In this document: positions 43,612 to 52,466 of the stretch, in pieces
Layout of the letters: each line of letters begins with the position of its first letter
How positions within the stretch are numbered: the first letter of the stretch is position 1
NCBI RefSeq assembly: GCF_004349105.1
Contig: NZ_SMLB01000023.1
Coordinates: 1-64,000, forward strand
Direction: 5' to 3'
Length of the DNA: 64,000 nucleotides
DNA from: Jiangella aurantiaca
Lineage (GTDB): Bacteria > Actinomycetota > Actinomycetes > Jiangellales > Jiangellaceae
The notes under the pieces: model-generated
What the model saw: only the letters and a program-made list of their open reading frames with translations
The model's database searches: none
What the model was told of the DNA's origin: nothing
Translations under genes and position numbers: made by a program

Positions 43612-44310
43612 CTAGCGGGGGCTGAGGGTGGCGTCACCCACAGCCGCTTCGGTATGGGCCAGGACCTCGCGCATCGACATGGGCATCGATCCGACCGCGG
43701 CGGCGATGTGGCGCAGCGTGACGGCGTCACCGTCCCACCACACGCCCTTGGTGAAGCCGGTGACGGCGACCAGCCCGGCCAGCATGGCGTCGTGGAAGTC
43801 GAGCGGATCACCGCGGTTGACCAGCCCGTACAGCCGGTCGCTGGGCCAGGCGGCGACCTTCGGATCGACGGGAAGGTACCGGACCGAGGACCCGAACAGC
43901 TTGCGCGTCTTGACCGGTTCGATCTCGCCCTCGCGGGCCAGCCGGACCGCGACCCGCTCGAGCGCGCTCTGGGACAGGAACGCCAGCCAGGTGCGCAGCG
44001 ACCGGGTCTGCTGGTCGGCCGTGAGCTGACGGACGATCCGGTACCCCAGGTCGTCGGGCGGCGGCTGGGCGCCAGTCAGTGACAGGGTCCCCGACGCGAC
44101 GTGCAGGTTGTTGTTGAGAATCAGCTCGCCGAGCAGCGCACCGGCCATCCCGAGCCCCGCGGCTCGAGCGTTCAGCCGGAGCTTGCCGCTGCCGACGTCG
44201 TGGACGATGTGGAAGAAGTCATTGGCCAGCAGCACTCCGCCTGCACCTCCACCCCGGCTGCGAGGACCAGGATGAGACGGGACGGCCGGGGCCATACGGG
44301 ACAGGGACAT
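43612..44310 (-). CDS. GPP34 (GOLPH3-like) phosphoprotein
   Basis: A 232-residue protein of the GPP34 family, prokaryotic relatives of Golgi phosphoprotein 3. LLANDFFHIVHDVGSGKLRLNARAAGLGMAGALLGELILNNNLHV is the family's N-terminal block. FGSSVRYLPVDPKVAAWPSDRLYGLVNRG and GLVAVTGFTKGVWWDGD form the middle. The family binds phosphoinositide-type headgroups in eukaryotes; the bacterial role is unknown. ATG at 44310. Confidence 0.9.
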   Translation of the reverse strand: MSLSRMAPAVPSHPGPRSRGGGAGGVLLANDFFHIVHDVGSGKLRLNARAAGLGMAGALLGELILNNNLHVASGTLSLTGAQPPPDDLGYRIVRQLTADQQTRSLRTWLAFLSQSALERVAVRLAREGEIEPVKTRKLFGSSVRYLPVDPKVAAWPSDRLYGLVNRGDPLDFHDAMLAGLVAVTGFTKGVWWDGDAVTLRHIAAAVGSMPMSMREVLAHTEAAVGDATLSPR

Positions 44311-44523
44311 GCGCGCTCCCACCCCTGAGGCGCGCGTTTCGGACCGGTAGCGGTGCTCGCGATGCCGCGTTCCGATTCACGCCCGGTAGTTTGTCGGCCT
44401 TTTTCCGCTGAGACAAGAGGCAATTCATCGGTAATGCGCTGAAGGTCGTTGACGCCTTACATAGTCGCTTTGCGGCCGCAATGTCTTGACGACATCGGTA
44501 CCGGGCGGCGAGTCTATGGCGTT

Positions 44524-46512
44524 GTGACGGTCACGCCCGTGCGCACGCACCCGCTCCAGCGCCTGACCGCGGACGAGATCCGCGCGGCTCGCGCCCTCCT
44601 CGACGACAACGGCCTGGTCACCGCGACCACGAAGTTCGCGCTGCTCGGTCTGGAGGAACCCGACAAGCTGACGGTGCTCGGGCACCGCCCCGGCGATCCG
44701 GTCGACCGTCGCGTGCGGGCCGTCCTGCTCGACCTCGCGACCGGCGCCTCGCGCACCGTCATCGCGTCGCTGACGCGCAACGTGGTCGACTCCGTCGAGG
44801 CGATCGACCCGGTCACCGACGGCCAGCCGCCGATCCTGTTGGAAGAGCTGGTCACCGTCGACGAGATCGTCAAGGCCGACGCCGGCTGGCGCGAGGCGAT
44901 GGCCCGCCGCGGCATCACCGACCTCGACCTCGTCCGTCCGTGCCCGCTGTCGGCCGGCAACTTCGGCATCCCCAGCCAGCGTGGCCGCCGGGTGCTGCAC
45001 GTTTTGTCGTTCCTGCAGCACCGGCCCGAGGACCACCCGTGGGCGCACCCGATCGACGGCGTGGTGGCCTACGTCGACCTCATCGAGAAGAAGGTCATCG
45101 AGCTGGTCGACGACTCCGTCCTGCCGATCCCGGAGGAGGAGGCCAACCACGACGACCCCGCGTACACCGGCCCGCCGCGCACGACGCTGAAGCCGATCGA
45201 GATCACGCAGCCCGAGGGGCCGAGCTTCACCGTCGACGACGACGTCGTCACCTGGGAGAACTGGACCTTCCGCGTCGGCTTCGACCCCCGCGAGGGCCTG
45301 GTACTGCACCAGCTCGGCTGGCGCGACGGCGACCGCGTCCGGCCGGTGATCTACCGTGCGTCGCTGGCCGAGATGGTGGTCCCGTACGCCGACCCGAGCC
45401 CCGTGCGGTTCTGGCAGAGCTACTTCGACGCCGGCGAGTACCTGCTGGGCCAGCAGGTCAACTCGCTGGAGCTGGGCTGCGACTGCCTCGGCGAGATCCA
45501 CTACTTCGACGCCGTTCTGGCCGACGGCGACGGCGCGCCGCGCGAGGTCCGCAACGCGATCTGCCTGCACGAAGAGGACTACGGCGTGCTCTGGAAGCAC
45601 ACCGACATCTTCACCGAGTCGGCCGAGACGCGACGGCAGCGGCGGCTGGTCATCTCGTTCTTCGTCACCGTCGGGGTCTACGACTACGGCTTCTACTGGT
45701 ACCTGTATCTCGACGGGACCATCCAGCTGGAGGTCAAGGCCACCGGTGTCGTGTTCACGTCGGCGTACAAGCCGGACAGCTCGTACGCCTCGGAGGTGGC
45801 GCCCGGCCTCGGCGCGCCGTTCCACCAGCACCTCTACTGCGCCCGCCTCGACATGATGGTCGACGGCCTCGACAACGCCGTCGACGAGCTGGAGGTGCAG
45901 CCGCTGCCGATCGGCCCGGCCAACCCGAACGGCAACGCGTTCACCCGGCGGACCACCCGGCTGCGCTCCGAGGCCGAGGGCGCACGCGCGGCCGACCCGC
46001 TGGCCGGGCGCACGTGGCGGATCTCCAGCTCCGACTCGACGAACCGGCTCGGCCGGCCGGTCGCCTACGAGCTGCGCCCCGAGGGCCGGCCGCTGCTGCT
46101 GTCCGACCCGGCGTCGGCGACGGCCAACCGCGCGGCGTTCGCGACCAAGTCGCTCTGGGTCACCCGCTACGACCCGGCCGAGCGCTTCCCCGCCGGCGAT
46201 CTCGTCAACCAGCATCCGGGTGGCGCCGGCCTGCCGAAGTACGTCGCCGCCGACCGCGCCATCGAGGATCAGGACATCGTCCTGTGGCACACCTTCGGCG
46301 CCGTGCACTTCCCGCGGCCCGAGGACTGGCCGGTCATGCCGGTGGAGTACTGCGGCTTCACGCTCCGCCCGGTCGGCTTCTTCGACCGCAACCCGACACT
46401 GGACGTGCCGGCCACCCCGGCCGCGCATTGCGGCCACCACGGCCACCAGCAAGGCGAGGACCACGGCGCACACGGAGGCCACGGCGGCCATGGGGAGCAC
46501 CACCACGGCTGA
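44524..46512 (+). CDS. Copper amine oxidase with altered TPQ motif
   Basis: A 662-residue copper/topaquinone amine oxidase that deaminates primary amines to aldehydes. The catalytic base is D302 (FDAGEYLLG), copper ligands are H434 and H436 (HQHLYCARLDM) and H589 (VLWHTFGAVHFPRPEDWP), and the cofactor precursor is Y386. The motif around Y386 reads TVGVYDYGFYW, with Val in place of the near-invariant Asn of N-Y-D/E. The C-terminus ends in a His-rich tail (HCGHHGHQQGEDHG and so on) likely to bind copper. No signal peptide, so it is cytoplasmic as in Arthrobacter. GTG start at 44524. Confidence 0.93.
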   Translation: MTVTPVRTHPLQRLTADEIRAARALLDDNGLVTATTKFALLGLEEPDKLTVLGHRPGDPVDRRVRAVLLDLATGASRTVIASLTRNVVDSVEAIDPVTDGQPPILLEELVTVDEIVKADAGWREAMARRGITDLDLVRPCPLSAGNFGIPSQRGRRVLHVLSFLQHRPEDHPWAHPIDGVVAYVDLIEKKVIELVDDSVLPIPEEEANHDDPAYTGPPRTTLKPIEITQPEGPSFTVDDDVVTWENWTFRVGFDPREGLVLHQLGWRDGDRVRPVIYRASLAEMVVPYADPSPVRFWQSYFDAGEYLLGQQVNSLELGCDCLGEIHYFDAVLADGDGAPREVRNAICLHEEDYGVLWKHTDIFTESAETRRQRRLVISFFVTVGVYDYGFYWYLYLDGTIQLEVKATGVVFTSAYKPDSSYASEVAPGLGAPFHQHLYCARLDMMVDGLDNAVDELEVQPLPIGPANPNGNAFTRRTTRLRSEAEGARAADPLAGRTWRISSSDSTNRLGRPVAYELRPEGRPLLLSDPASATANRAAFATKSLWVTRYDPAERFPAGDLVNQHPGGAGLPKYVAADRAIEDQDIVLWHTFGAVHFPRPEDWPVMPVEYCGFTLRPVGFFDRNPTLDVPATPAAHCGHHGHQQGEDHGAHGGHGGHGEHHHG

Positions 46513-46568
46513 GCATTTCGGGCTCTTCTGCTCGGTCCGTGGGTGGTGATCATCCACATCACGACGAC

Positions 46569-46612
46569 TTCTGGTGCGTCAACACGCTTGCAGGCGTGTT
46601 GACGCACCAGAA
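46569..46612. terminator. 19-bp perfect hairpin followed by an A-run
   Basis: Arms 46569-46587 and 46594-46612 (TTCTGGTGCGTCAACACGC and its exact complement) around a six-base loop, 57 bases behind the amine-oxidase stop. It probably terminates transcription. Confidence 0.7.
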
Positions 46613-46638
46613 AACCTCGAGATGGCTCCGGAATCGCC

Positions 46639-46842
46639 GTGAAATCTCACCACCTGGACACCGGCGAACTGGCGCCGTTGGCCCGGCGCATCCTGGCGCT
46701 TCGCCACAACTTCACGGTTGACGACGTCGCCTATGTCGCGCTGGCCGAGGTTCTCGCCGGACCGTTGCTGACCTGCGACGCGAAGTTCATCCGAGCGCCC
46801 GGGCGGCCCCATCGGGCCGAGATCCACCTCCACCCGGCGTGA
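46639..46842 (+). pseudogene. C-terminal relic of a PIN-domain toxin (VapC-like)
   Basis: Sixty-seven residues (LAPLARRILALRHNFTVDDVAYVALAEVLAGPLLTCDAKFIRAPG) match the last half of VapC toxins, with the D-x2-YVALAE and LLTCDAKF blocks. The N-terminal half with two catalytic acids is absent. The rest of 46513-47007 holds only the hairpin at 46569 and the next promoter region. Confidence 0.7.
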
Positions 46843-47007
46843 CGACGTCGGTTCGACGGAGGACGAACCGAGACGGCCGAGCTTTCGTCATCTGATGGGT
46901 GCAATGTCACCGTGCGCCCGGTAGCGTCCCTGAGCACCATTCTCGGCACGGGCCGGACCCTGTCCGGGCCCGCGTTGAGGCACGCGCACGGGTGAGACGG
47001 AGACCGC

Positions 47008-49662
47008 ATGAAGAAGATCGTCGCCGCGCTCGCGCCGGTGGCACTGGGAGCAGGGCTGCTGACGGTGCCCATGGCGGGCGTCCCGTCGGCCGACGAGGCC
47101 CTGCGGCAGTGGCCGGAGGTGGGCAGCGCGCGGGTTGTCCCGCTCCAGGAGACCGGGTCGCCGGACGAGCGGCTGAACCTGATCGTCATCTGCGACGGCT
47201 ACCAGGCCGACGAGATGCACAAGTGCGAGGAAGACGTCGACCGCAACCAGGCCATCCAGTGGGGTGTGGAGCCGTTCCGCACCTACCGCGACTACATCAA
47301 CGTCTACCTGCTGCAGATCGTGTCGGCCGACTCCGGCGTGCGCCGCGACCCAGGGGAGGACGCGCCGAACGAGGTAAGGGACCGTAAGAACACCCCGCTG
47401 CGGCTGTGGTACGACGTCGGCTTGACCGATCCGCTGGCCCGCGGCATCACGTACGGTCCAGCCCTGGACCCGGGAGGCTGCCCTGGCCATCCGACCACCG
47501 GGAACGGCGGCCCGACCTACCCGCTGGCGCCCGGCATCCTCGGTGACCTGCGCTGCAGCGGCAACCAGCAGCGGGCGATGTACCTGAACTCGTACGTCGC
47601 GCCGGTGCTGGGGCTGGCGCCGGGCGTGTTCCGGCCGACCGGTGGCTCGAACTCCGGCCCGCAGAACGTCCAGACGCTGGCGATCTCGAACACGTTCACC
47701 TACGGCGGCATCGGCGGCCGCGACGCGACGGCGTCCGGCGGCAGCCCGCAGTCGCCGCTGATCTCGCTGCATGAGCTCGGCCACTCGCTGGGCACGATGG
47801 ACGACGAGTACCCGTACCGTGACCGCCCGCGCCCCGGTGCGCCTGCCCCGGACACCGAGCCGGGCTCGTTCCACCACACCCGGATGACGTCGGAGCAGAT
47901 GGCCGCCAACCGGGTCAAGTGGTGGCGCTGGCTGGGCGAGGAGAGCCTGTCCGGCGGGGTCATCCGCGGCGCCGACCCCGACGGCTACGAGAGCGGCTGG
48001 TACCTCGGCTCGAACATCTGGCGGCCGAGCTCGCACTCGATCATGCGCTGGATCGGCTTCTACTTCGACCAAGTGGGCCGCGAGCACATGGTTGCCCGCA
48101 TCACCGGCCAGCGCGACAAGGGCCAGATGAGCCTGCTGCACACGCCCAGCGGCACCGTCCCGGGCGACGGCGTCCTCTGGCTGGAGACCACGCACCCGCG
48201 CTTCCACGACCTGCAGGTGACGTGGCGCAGCGGCAGTCCGACCGGCCCGGTCCTCGCGACCGGCACGCGCAACCTCGACCTCGCCGCGCTGAACCTGGCG
48301 CCCGGCACTGTCGTGCACGTCGAGGTCCGCGACCCGGTCGGCCCCGAGGGCATCGACTGGGTGCGCAACCCGTCGACCAACAACACGGCGACCGACTCCG
48401 GCTACAACGGCCCGCGGTTCGTCCAGACCCGCAGTTGGACGGTCGGCGAAACGACGGCCGCGGCCGACGCCGTCGCGGCGGAGATCACCGCCTCGACCCC
48501 GACGGTCCGGCCGGTGGCCGGCGACGAGGTCGTCTACGTGGAGACCACGCACCCGGCCGACCGCGTGCTGGACGTGGCGTGGACGCTGAACGGCCAGGCC
48601 GTGGCGAGCACCGGTGACGCCCGGACGCTCGACCTCGGCGCGCTGGACCTGCCGGCCGGCACACACGAGCTGACGGCGACGGTGACCGACCCGGCCGCGC
48701 CGGGGGCGTCGGACACCGTCACGTGGACCGTCGACAAAGCGCTGCCGACGGCGCCGCGCACGCTGTCCGAGCCGCTCACCACGATGACGTCCGACGACGA
48801 GCACGGCATCTACTTCGACGGCTGGGACATGCTCCTGGAGCCCCAGGACGACCGCACCGGCTACGACGGCGAGCCGTACGTCGTCGGCGAGTTCCAGCTC
48901 AACGGCGACGGCTGGTTCAACTACTTCGGGTTCCCGGAGAAGCCGCAGCCGGTGTCGCCGTTCGAGTTCCGCCACTCGGGCACCAACGTGAAGGCGCTCA
49001 CCTACGGCAACCTCGGCACCGGCGGGCTGTCGAAGGCCACGTTCGAGCAGAGCTACGGCCCTGACGACCCCAACGGCCCGTTCGTGCCCGGTTACGGCAC
49101 GCACACCGTCGAACACCGCGCCGTCGACCCGGCCGGCAACATCGGCGGGGCGGAGTCGTACACCGCGACCGTGCTGCCCGGGGCCGAGCTCGAGTGCACG
49201 CGGACCGTCACCGGGACGCACGCCGGCTCGCTGCTGGTGACCAGCGGCGTCACGTGCGTCGACGCCGCCCGAGTGGACGGCACGGTGACCGTCCGCTCCG
49301 GCGCTTCGCTGGTGGTGAAGGACAGCACCGTCGCCGGCAGCCTGCTGGCCGACGGCGCCGGCGAGATCCAGGTGCTCGGCTCGACCGTCGCCGGGCAGGT
49401 GCGGGTCTCCGGCACCGTCACCGGCGTCACCGCCGCCGGCTCCACGTTCCGCGGCTCGGTCGCGCTCAACGGCAACGGGCGGGTCCCGGGCAACGCGTCG
49501 GAGCAGCGCTACACGCAGTACGGGGAGGCCTACGGGCCGATCCTGGCCGGCAATGCGTTCGCCGGCCGGCTCAGCTGCTCCGGCAGCAGCGCGCCGGTGC
49601 GCGACTTCGGCGCGGCGAACGAGCTGCACGGCGTCGCGACGGGGGAGTGCTCCGCCCTCTGA
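47008..49662 (+). CDS. Secreted M64-family metallopeptidase
   Basis: An 884-residue secreted zinc peptidase. It has a Sec signal (KKIVAALAPVALGAGLLTVPMAG) and then a peptidase M64 domain (IgA-peptidase type) with LNLIVICDGYQADEM and the zinc site HELGHSLGTMDDEY (H255, E256, H259, D265). Beta-sandwich repeats follow (two copies around VLWLETTHPRFHDLQV and VVYVETTHPADRVLDV), and a C-terminal right-handed repeat region (GTVTVRSGASLVVKDSTVAGSL) probably binds a surface or glycan. It likely digests extracellular protein. ATG at 47008 with CGGAGA upstream. Confidence 0.92.
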   Translation: MKKIVAALAPVALGAGLLTVPMAGVPSADEALRQWPEVGSARVVPLQETGSPDERLNLIVICDGYQADEMHKCEEDVDRNQAIQWGVEPFRTYRDYINVYLLQIVSADSGVRRDPGEDAPNEVRDRKNTPLRLWYDVGLTDPLARGITYGPALDPGGCPGHPTTGNGGPTYPLAPGILGDLRCSGNQQRAMYLNSYVAPVLGLAPGVFRPTGGSNSGPQNVQTLAISNTFTYGGIGGRDATASGGSPQSPLISLHELGHSLGTMDDEYPYRDRPRPGAPAPDTEPGSFHHTRMTSEQMAANRVKWWRWLGEESLSGGVIRGADPDGYESGWYLGSNIWRPSSHSIMRWIGFYFDQVGREHMVARITGQRDKGQMSLLHTPSGTVPGDGVLWLETTHPRFHDLQVTWRSGSPTGPVLATGTRNLDLAALNLAPGTVVHVEVRDPVGPEGIDWVRNPSTNNTATDSGYNGPRFVQTRSWTVGETTAAADAVAAEITASTPTVRPVAGDEVVYVETTHPADRVLDVAWTLNGQAVASTGDARTLDLGALDLPAGTHELTATVTDPAAPGASDTVTWTVDKALPTAPRTLSEPLTTMTSDDEHGIYFDGWDMLLEPQDDRTGYDGEPYVVGEFQLNGDGWFNYFGFPEKPQPVSPFEFRHSGTNVKALTYGNLGTGGLSKATFEQSYGPDDPNGPFVPGYGTHTVEHRAVDPAGNIGGAESYTATVLPGAELECTRTVTGTHAGSLLVTSGVTCVDAARVDGTVTVRSGASLVVKDSTVAGSLLADGAGEIQVLGSTVAGQVRVSGTVTGVTAAGSTFRGSVALNGNGRVPGNASEQRYTQYGEAYGPILAGNAFAGRLSCSGSSAPVRDFGAANELHGVATGECSAL

Positions 49663-49673
49663 TCGACGCTCGT

Positions 49674-49712
49674 GACCGCCGGCCCGGGCCGCTCGTGCCC
49701 GGGCCGGCGGTC
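49674..49712. terminator. 16-bp perfect GC hairpin
   Basis: GACCGCCGGCCCGGGC (49674-49689) pairs with 49697-49712 around a seven-base loop, 12 bases behind the M64 peptidase stop. Confidence 0.85.
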
Positions 49713-49738
49713 GCAGGGCAACGACCTAGGCTGCCGGG

Positions 49739-50368
49739 GTGGGGTTCACGCGCGCGGAGCTGGAGGCGTTCCGCGACGGCACGCTGCCGGATCTGGTCGG
49801 GCCGGACCTGCGGCTGCTGCTCGTCGGCATCAACCCGGGCCTCCTGACGGTGGCGGTGCAGACGCATTTCGGCCGGCCGGGCAACCGGTTCTATCCGGCG
49901 CTGCTGCGGGCGGGCATCATCGACCGGCCGATCGACGTCGCCGGCGGGACGTCCGATGCGGATGACGCGTACCTGACCGGCCGCGGCCTGGGCATCACCA
50001 ACCTGGTCGCCCGGGGGACGGCGCGGGCGGACGAGCTGACCGCGGCGGAGCTGGTGGCCGGCGCCGCCGTTCTGGCGGACAAGGTGGCGCGGCTGGCGCC
50101 GAAGGTGGTGGCGGTGCTGGGCATCACCGCGTACCGGACCGCGTTCCGGCGGCCGCGGGCGGTGGCCGGCCGGCAGCCCGAGGAGCTCGCCGGCGCGCAG
50201 CTGTGGGTGCTGCCGAACCCGAGCGGGCTCAACGCGCACGAAACGCCGGACAGCCTGGCGGCGGCCTACCGGGAAGCGGCCGTCGCGGCCGGCGTCGTGC
50301 CCGGCATACCACCAGGTGAGAAAGCGCTTGAGGAGCAAACCGGTGGTTCACTACTGTCGCCCGGGTGA
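49739..50368 (+). CDS. mug: Mismatch-specific uracil/thymine-DNA glycosylase (Mug type)
   Basis: A 209-residue glycosylase of the Mug/TDG class: LLLVGINPGLLTVAVQTHFGRPGNRFYPAL carries the GINPG active-site motif, GLGITNLVARGTARADEL follows, and LPNPSGLNAHE is the second conserved motif. It removes U or T from G mispairs for base-excision repair. GTG start at 49739. Its stop overlaps the start of the EamA gene (GTGA), so they are translationally coupled. Confidence 0.92.
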   Translation: MGFTRAELEAFRDGTLPDLVGPDLRLLLVGINPGLLTVAVQTHFGRPGNRFYPALLRAGIIDRPIDVAGGTSDADDAYLTGRGLGITNLVARGTARADELTAAELVAGAAVLADKVARLAPKVVAVLGITAYRTAFRRPRAVAGRQPEELAGAQLWVLPNPSGLNAHETPDSLAAAYREAAVAAGVVPGIPPGEKALEEQTGGSLLSPG

Positions 50369-51366
50369 GTCGTCAGAGCCCGGCGCGCGGTGTCGCCTAC
50401 GTCATCCTCGCCGCGGTGTTCTTCTCCGTCAACGCGTCGATGTCGAAGGTCGCGCTGGAAGCGGGGGTGGAGCCCGCGGTGCTCGCCGCGCTGCGCTCGA
50501 CCGGCGCCGCGCTGGTCCTGCTGGTCGCCGTGGTCGCGGTCGCGCCCGGGCGGCTGCGCATCGGGCTGCGTGAACTGCCGTTCCTGGTCGCGCTCGGCGT
50601 GGCCGGCGGCGCGCTGGTGCAGTGGCTGTACTTCATGGCCATCGACCGGCTGCCCGTGGGCATCGCGCTGCTCCTGGAGTTCACCGCGCCGGCGATGGTG
50701 GCGCTGTTCAGCTGGGCGGTGCTGCGGCAGCGGATCCGCCGGCAGACCTGGCTGGGCATCGGGGTCGCGCTGCTCGGGCTGGCGCTGGTCGCCCAGGTGT
50801 GGACGGACATCGGCCTCGACGCCGTCGGGGTGCTGGCCGGGTTCGGTGCGGCCGCCTGCCTGGCCAGCTACTACCTGGTCGGCTCGCGGCAGTCGGGACA
50901 CCGCGACTCGCTGTCGCTGACGTTCTGGATGTTCGCGTTCGCGGCGCTGTTCTGGGCCGTCGCGCAGCCGTGGTGGACGGTGGACCTTGCGCCGCTGGGC
51001 CGCGAGACGTCGCTGCTGGGCGCGTTCGACTCGGTGTCGGTGCCCGCGTGGTCGACGGTGCTGTGGATCATCGTGTTCGGGACCATCGTGGCGTACGGGC
51101 TGAACCTCGCGGCGCTGCGGCACATCTCGCCGACGGCCTGCGGCATCATCGGCATGTCCGAGCCGGTCGGGTCCGCGGTCGTGGCGTGGGTGTGGCTCGG
51201 GCAGAGCCTCACGGTCGCACAGTTGACCGGCGGTGCCCTCGTGCTCGCCGGCATCGCACTGGCGGAGCTCGGCGGCACAGGCGTCGAGCCGTCGTCGTCG
51301 GCCCCGCCACCGGACGATGCCGGACGCGCACCGCTGTCGCCAGAAGCCGCCGCGGCACCGCACTGA
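50365..51366 (+). CDS. EamA-family exporter
   Basis: A 333-residue drug/metabolite transporter with ten helices. LPVGIALLLEFTAPAMVALFSWAVLRQRI and ALRHISPTACGIIGMSEPVGSAVVAWVWLGQSLTVAQLTGGALVLAGIALAEL are typical of EamA repeats. A Pro/Ser-rich tail follows the last helix. It is the second EamA protein in the window (with 33704-34597). The substrate is unknown. Confidence 0.9.
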   Translation: MSRQSPARGVAYVILAAVFFSVNASMSKVALEAGVEPAVLAALRSTGAALVLLVAVVAVAPGRLRIGLRELPFLVALGVAGGALVQWLYFMAIDRLPVGIALLLEFTAPAMVALFSWAVLRQRIRRQTWLGIGVALLGLALVAQVWTDIGLDAVGVLAGFGAAACLASYYLVGSRQSGHRDSLSLTFWMFAFAALFWAVAQPWWTVDLAPLGRETSLLGAFDSVSVPAWSTVLWIIVFGTIVAYGLNLAALRHISPTACGIIGMSEPVGSAVVAWVWLGQSLTVAQLTGGALVLAGIALAELGGTGVEPSSSAPPPDDAGRAPLSPEAAAAPH

Positions 51367-51377
51367 CGGGAAAGCCC

Positions 51378-51764
51378 ATGACGACGATCGACCGCGTCGC
51401 GGCGGTGCCTCCCCGCCGTGGCGCCCTGGGCGTCCTGGTGTCGGCCGGGGTGACCCTCCTGTTGACGCCCGTGCACGCGTTCCTGCTGGCCTTCGTGGTC
51501 CTGGCGGCCGGGACGTACGACGCCAGTGGACGCGGCGGTCCGTTCCGTGCCTGCACGGCCGGCTCGGTGTCGTGCACCGGTCCGCGGTACGGCGCGATCG
51601 CCGTGTGCGCCGTCGTGCTCGTCGTGCTCGCGTGGGCGGCCGCAGTGGCCGGCGCCCGTACCGGCCGCTACCGGCGCGGCTGGCGCTCGTGGCTCCTCCT
51701 GGTGCCGTTGAACGTCGTCGTCGCCGCGGGCGGCGCCATCGGGTTCTGGTGGGTGCAGCGGTGA
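51378..51764 (+). CDS. Small three-helix membrane protein, unknown
   Basis: A 128-residue protein with three hydrophobic helices (LGVLVSAGVTLLLTPVHAFLLAFVVLAAG, AIAVCAVVLVVLAWAAAVAGA and LLLVPLNVVVAAGGAIGFWW) and two Cys (FRACTAGSVSCTGPRYG) in the outer loop that could bond. No family recognised. Its stop overlaps the Nudix gene start (GTGA). The coupling argues that it is real. Confidence 0.65.
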   Translation: MTTIDRVAAVPPRRGALGVLVSAGVTLLLTPVHAFLLAFVVLAAGTYDASGRGGPFRACTAGSVSCTGPRYGAIAVCAVVLVVLAWAAAVAGARTGRYRRGWRSWLLLVPLNVVVAAGGAIGFWWVQR

Positions 51765-52162
51765 GCACGCAACGGCCGCACTTCGTCGTCGCGGCGGTGT
51801 GCTTCCTCGACGAGGCGTCACGGGTGCTGACCGTCCGCAAGCGCGACACCGACGCGTTCATGCTCCCCGGCGGCAAGCTCGAACCCGGCGAGGACGCCTC
51901 GGCGGCCGCGCTGCGCGAGGTGGACGAGGAGATCGGCGTCGCGCTGCGCCCGGCCGACCTCACCGAGCTGGGCGTCTGGACCGCGCCGGCCGCCAACGAG
52001 CCCGGCGCGGTCGTCACCGCGACCGTCTACACCGCCGCCCTGCCGGCCGCGCCCGTCGCCGCCCGCGAGATCGCCGAGCTGCGCTGGCTGCACCCTGCCG
52101 GCGGCGCCGTGGTCGCGCCGCTCCTACGCGACCACGTCTTCCCCGCCCTGCTCAGGACGTAG
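51761..52162 (+). CDS. Nudix hydrolase
   Basis: A 133-residue Nudix protein with a complete Nudix box: GGKLEPGEDASAAALREVDEEIGV (G-x5-E-x7-REuxEExGu). It hydrolyses a nucleoside-diphosphate-linked or oxidised nucleotide. GTG start at 51761, overlapping the preceding stop. Last gene of the coupled run that begins with the Mug-type glycosylase, a mild hint of a shared nucleotide-repair theme. Confidence 0.92.
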   Translation: MSTQRPHFVVAAVCFLDEASRVLTVRKRDTDAFMLPGGKLEPGEDASAAALREVDEEIGVALRPADLTELGVWTAPAANEPGAVVTATVYTAALPAAPVAAREIAELRWLHPAGGAVVAPLLRDHVFPALLRT

Positions 52163-52466
52163 GACGGCCCGGGGCGGCGACGCGGAGGGAGTTGTGCCGG
52201 CACGCGTCGGCGAGCCGGTGGTCGTAGGTGATCAGGAGGTCGGCGTCGAGCACGAACGCGGTCGCCAGGTGGATGGCGTCGAGCGAACGCAGCATCGGCG
52301 CCCTGATCCGGCGGGCCAGGCCGACGATGTCCTCGGTGATGTGGCGCTCGGCGATGCCGGCCAAGGCCTGGTCGACCCCGTCCTGCACGGCCAGGCCCTG
52401 GGTGAGGCGGAGCAGGGTGCGGCCGATCTCGAGTCCGGCCAGCGTCGACTTCAGAGCCAGGTCGCG
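52152..52466 (-). pseudogene. Headless PIN-domain toxin (VapC-like)
   Basis: About 104 residues (STLAGLEIGRTLLRLTQG ... ITEDIVGLARRIRAPMLRSLDAIHLATAFVLDADLLITYDHRLADACR) match the later part of a PIN domain with the LRSLDAIHLATA and TYDHRL blocks. The first strand with its Asp is missing: upstream in this frame lies only the out-of-frame end of the alpha/alpha-barrel gene. The 3' ends of the Nudix gene and this relic overlap by 11 bases. Confidence 0.7.

Noticed and set aside
46888-49629. A 913-codon minus-strand frame opposite the M64 peptidase
   Set aside because: It is a codon-bias shadow: the plus-strand product has a signal peptide and an intact zinc motif, and the minus product matches nothing.
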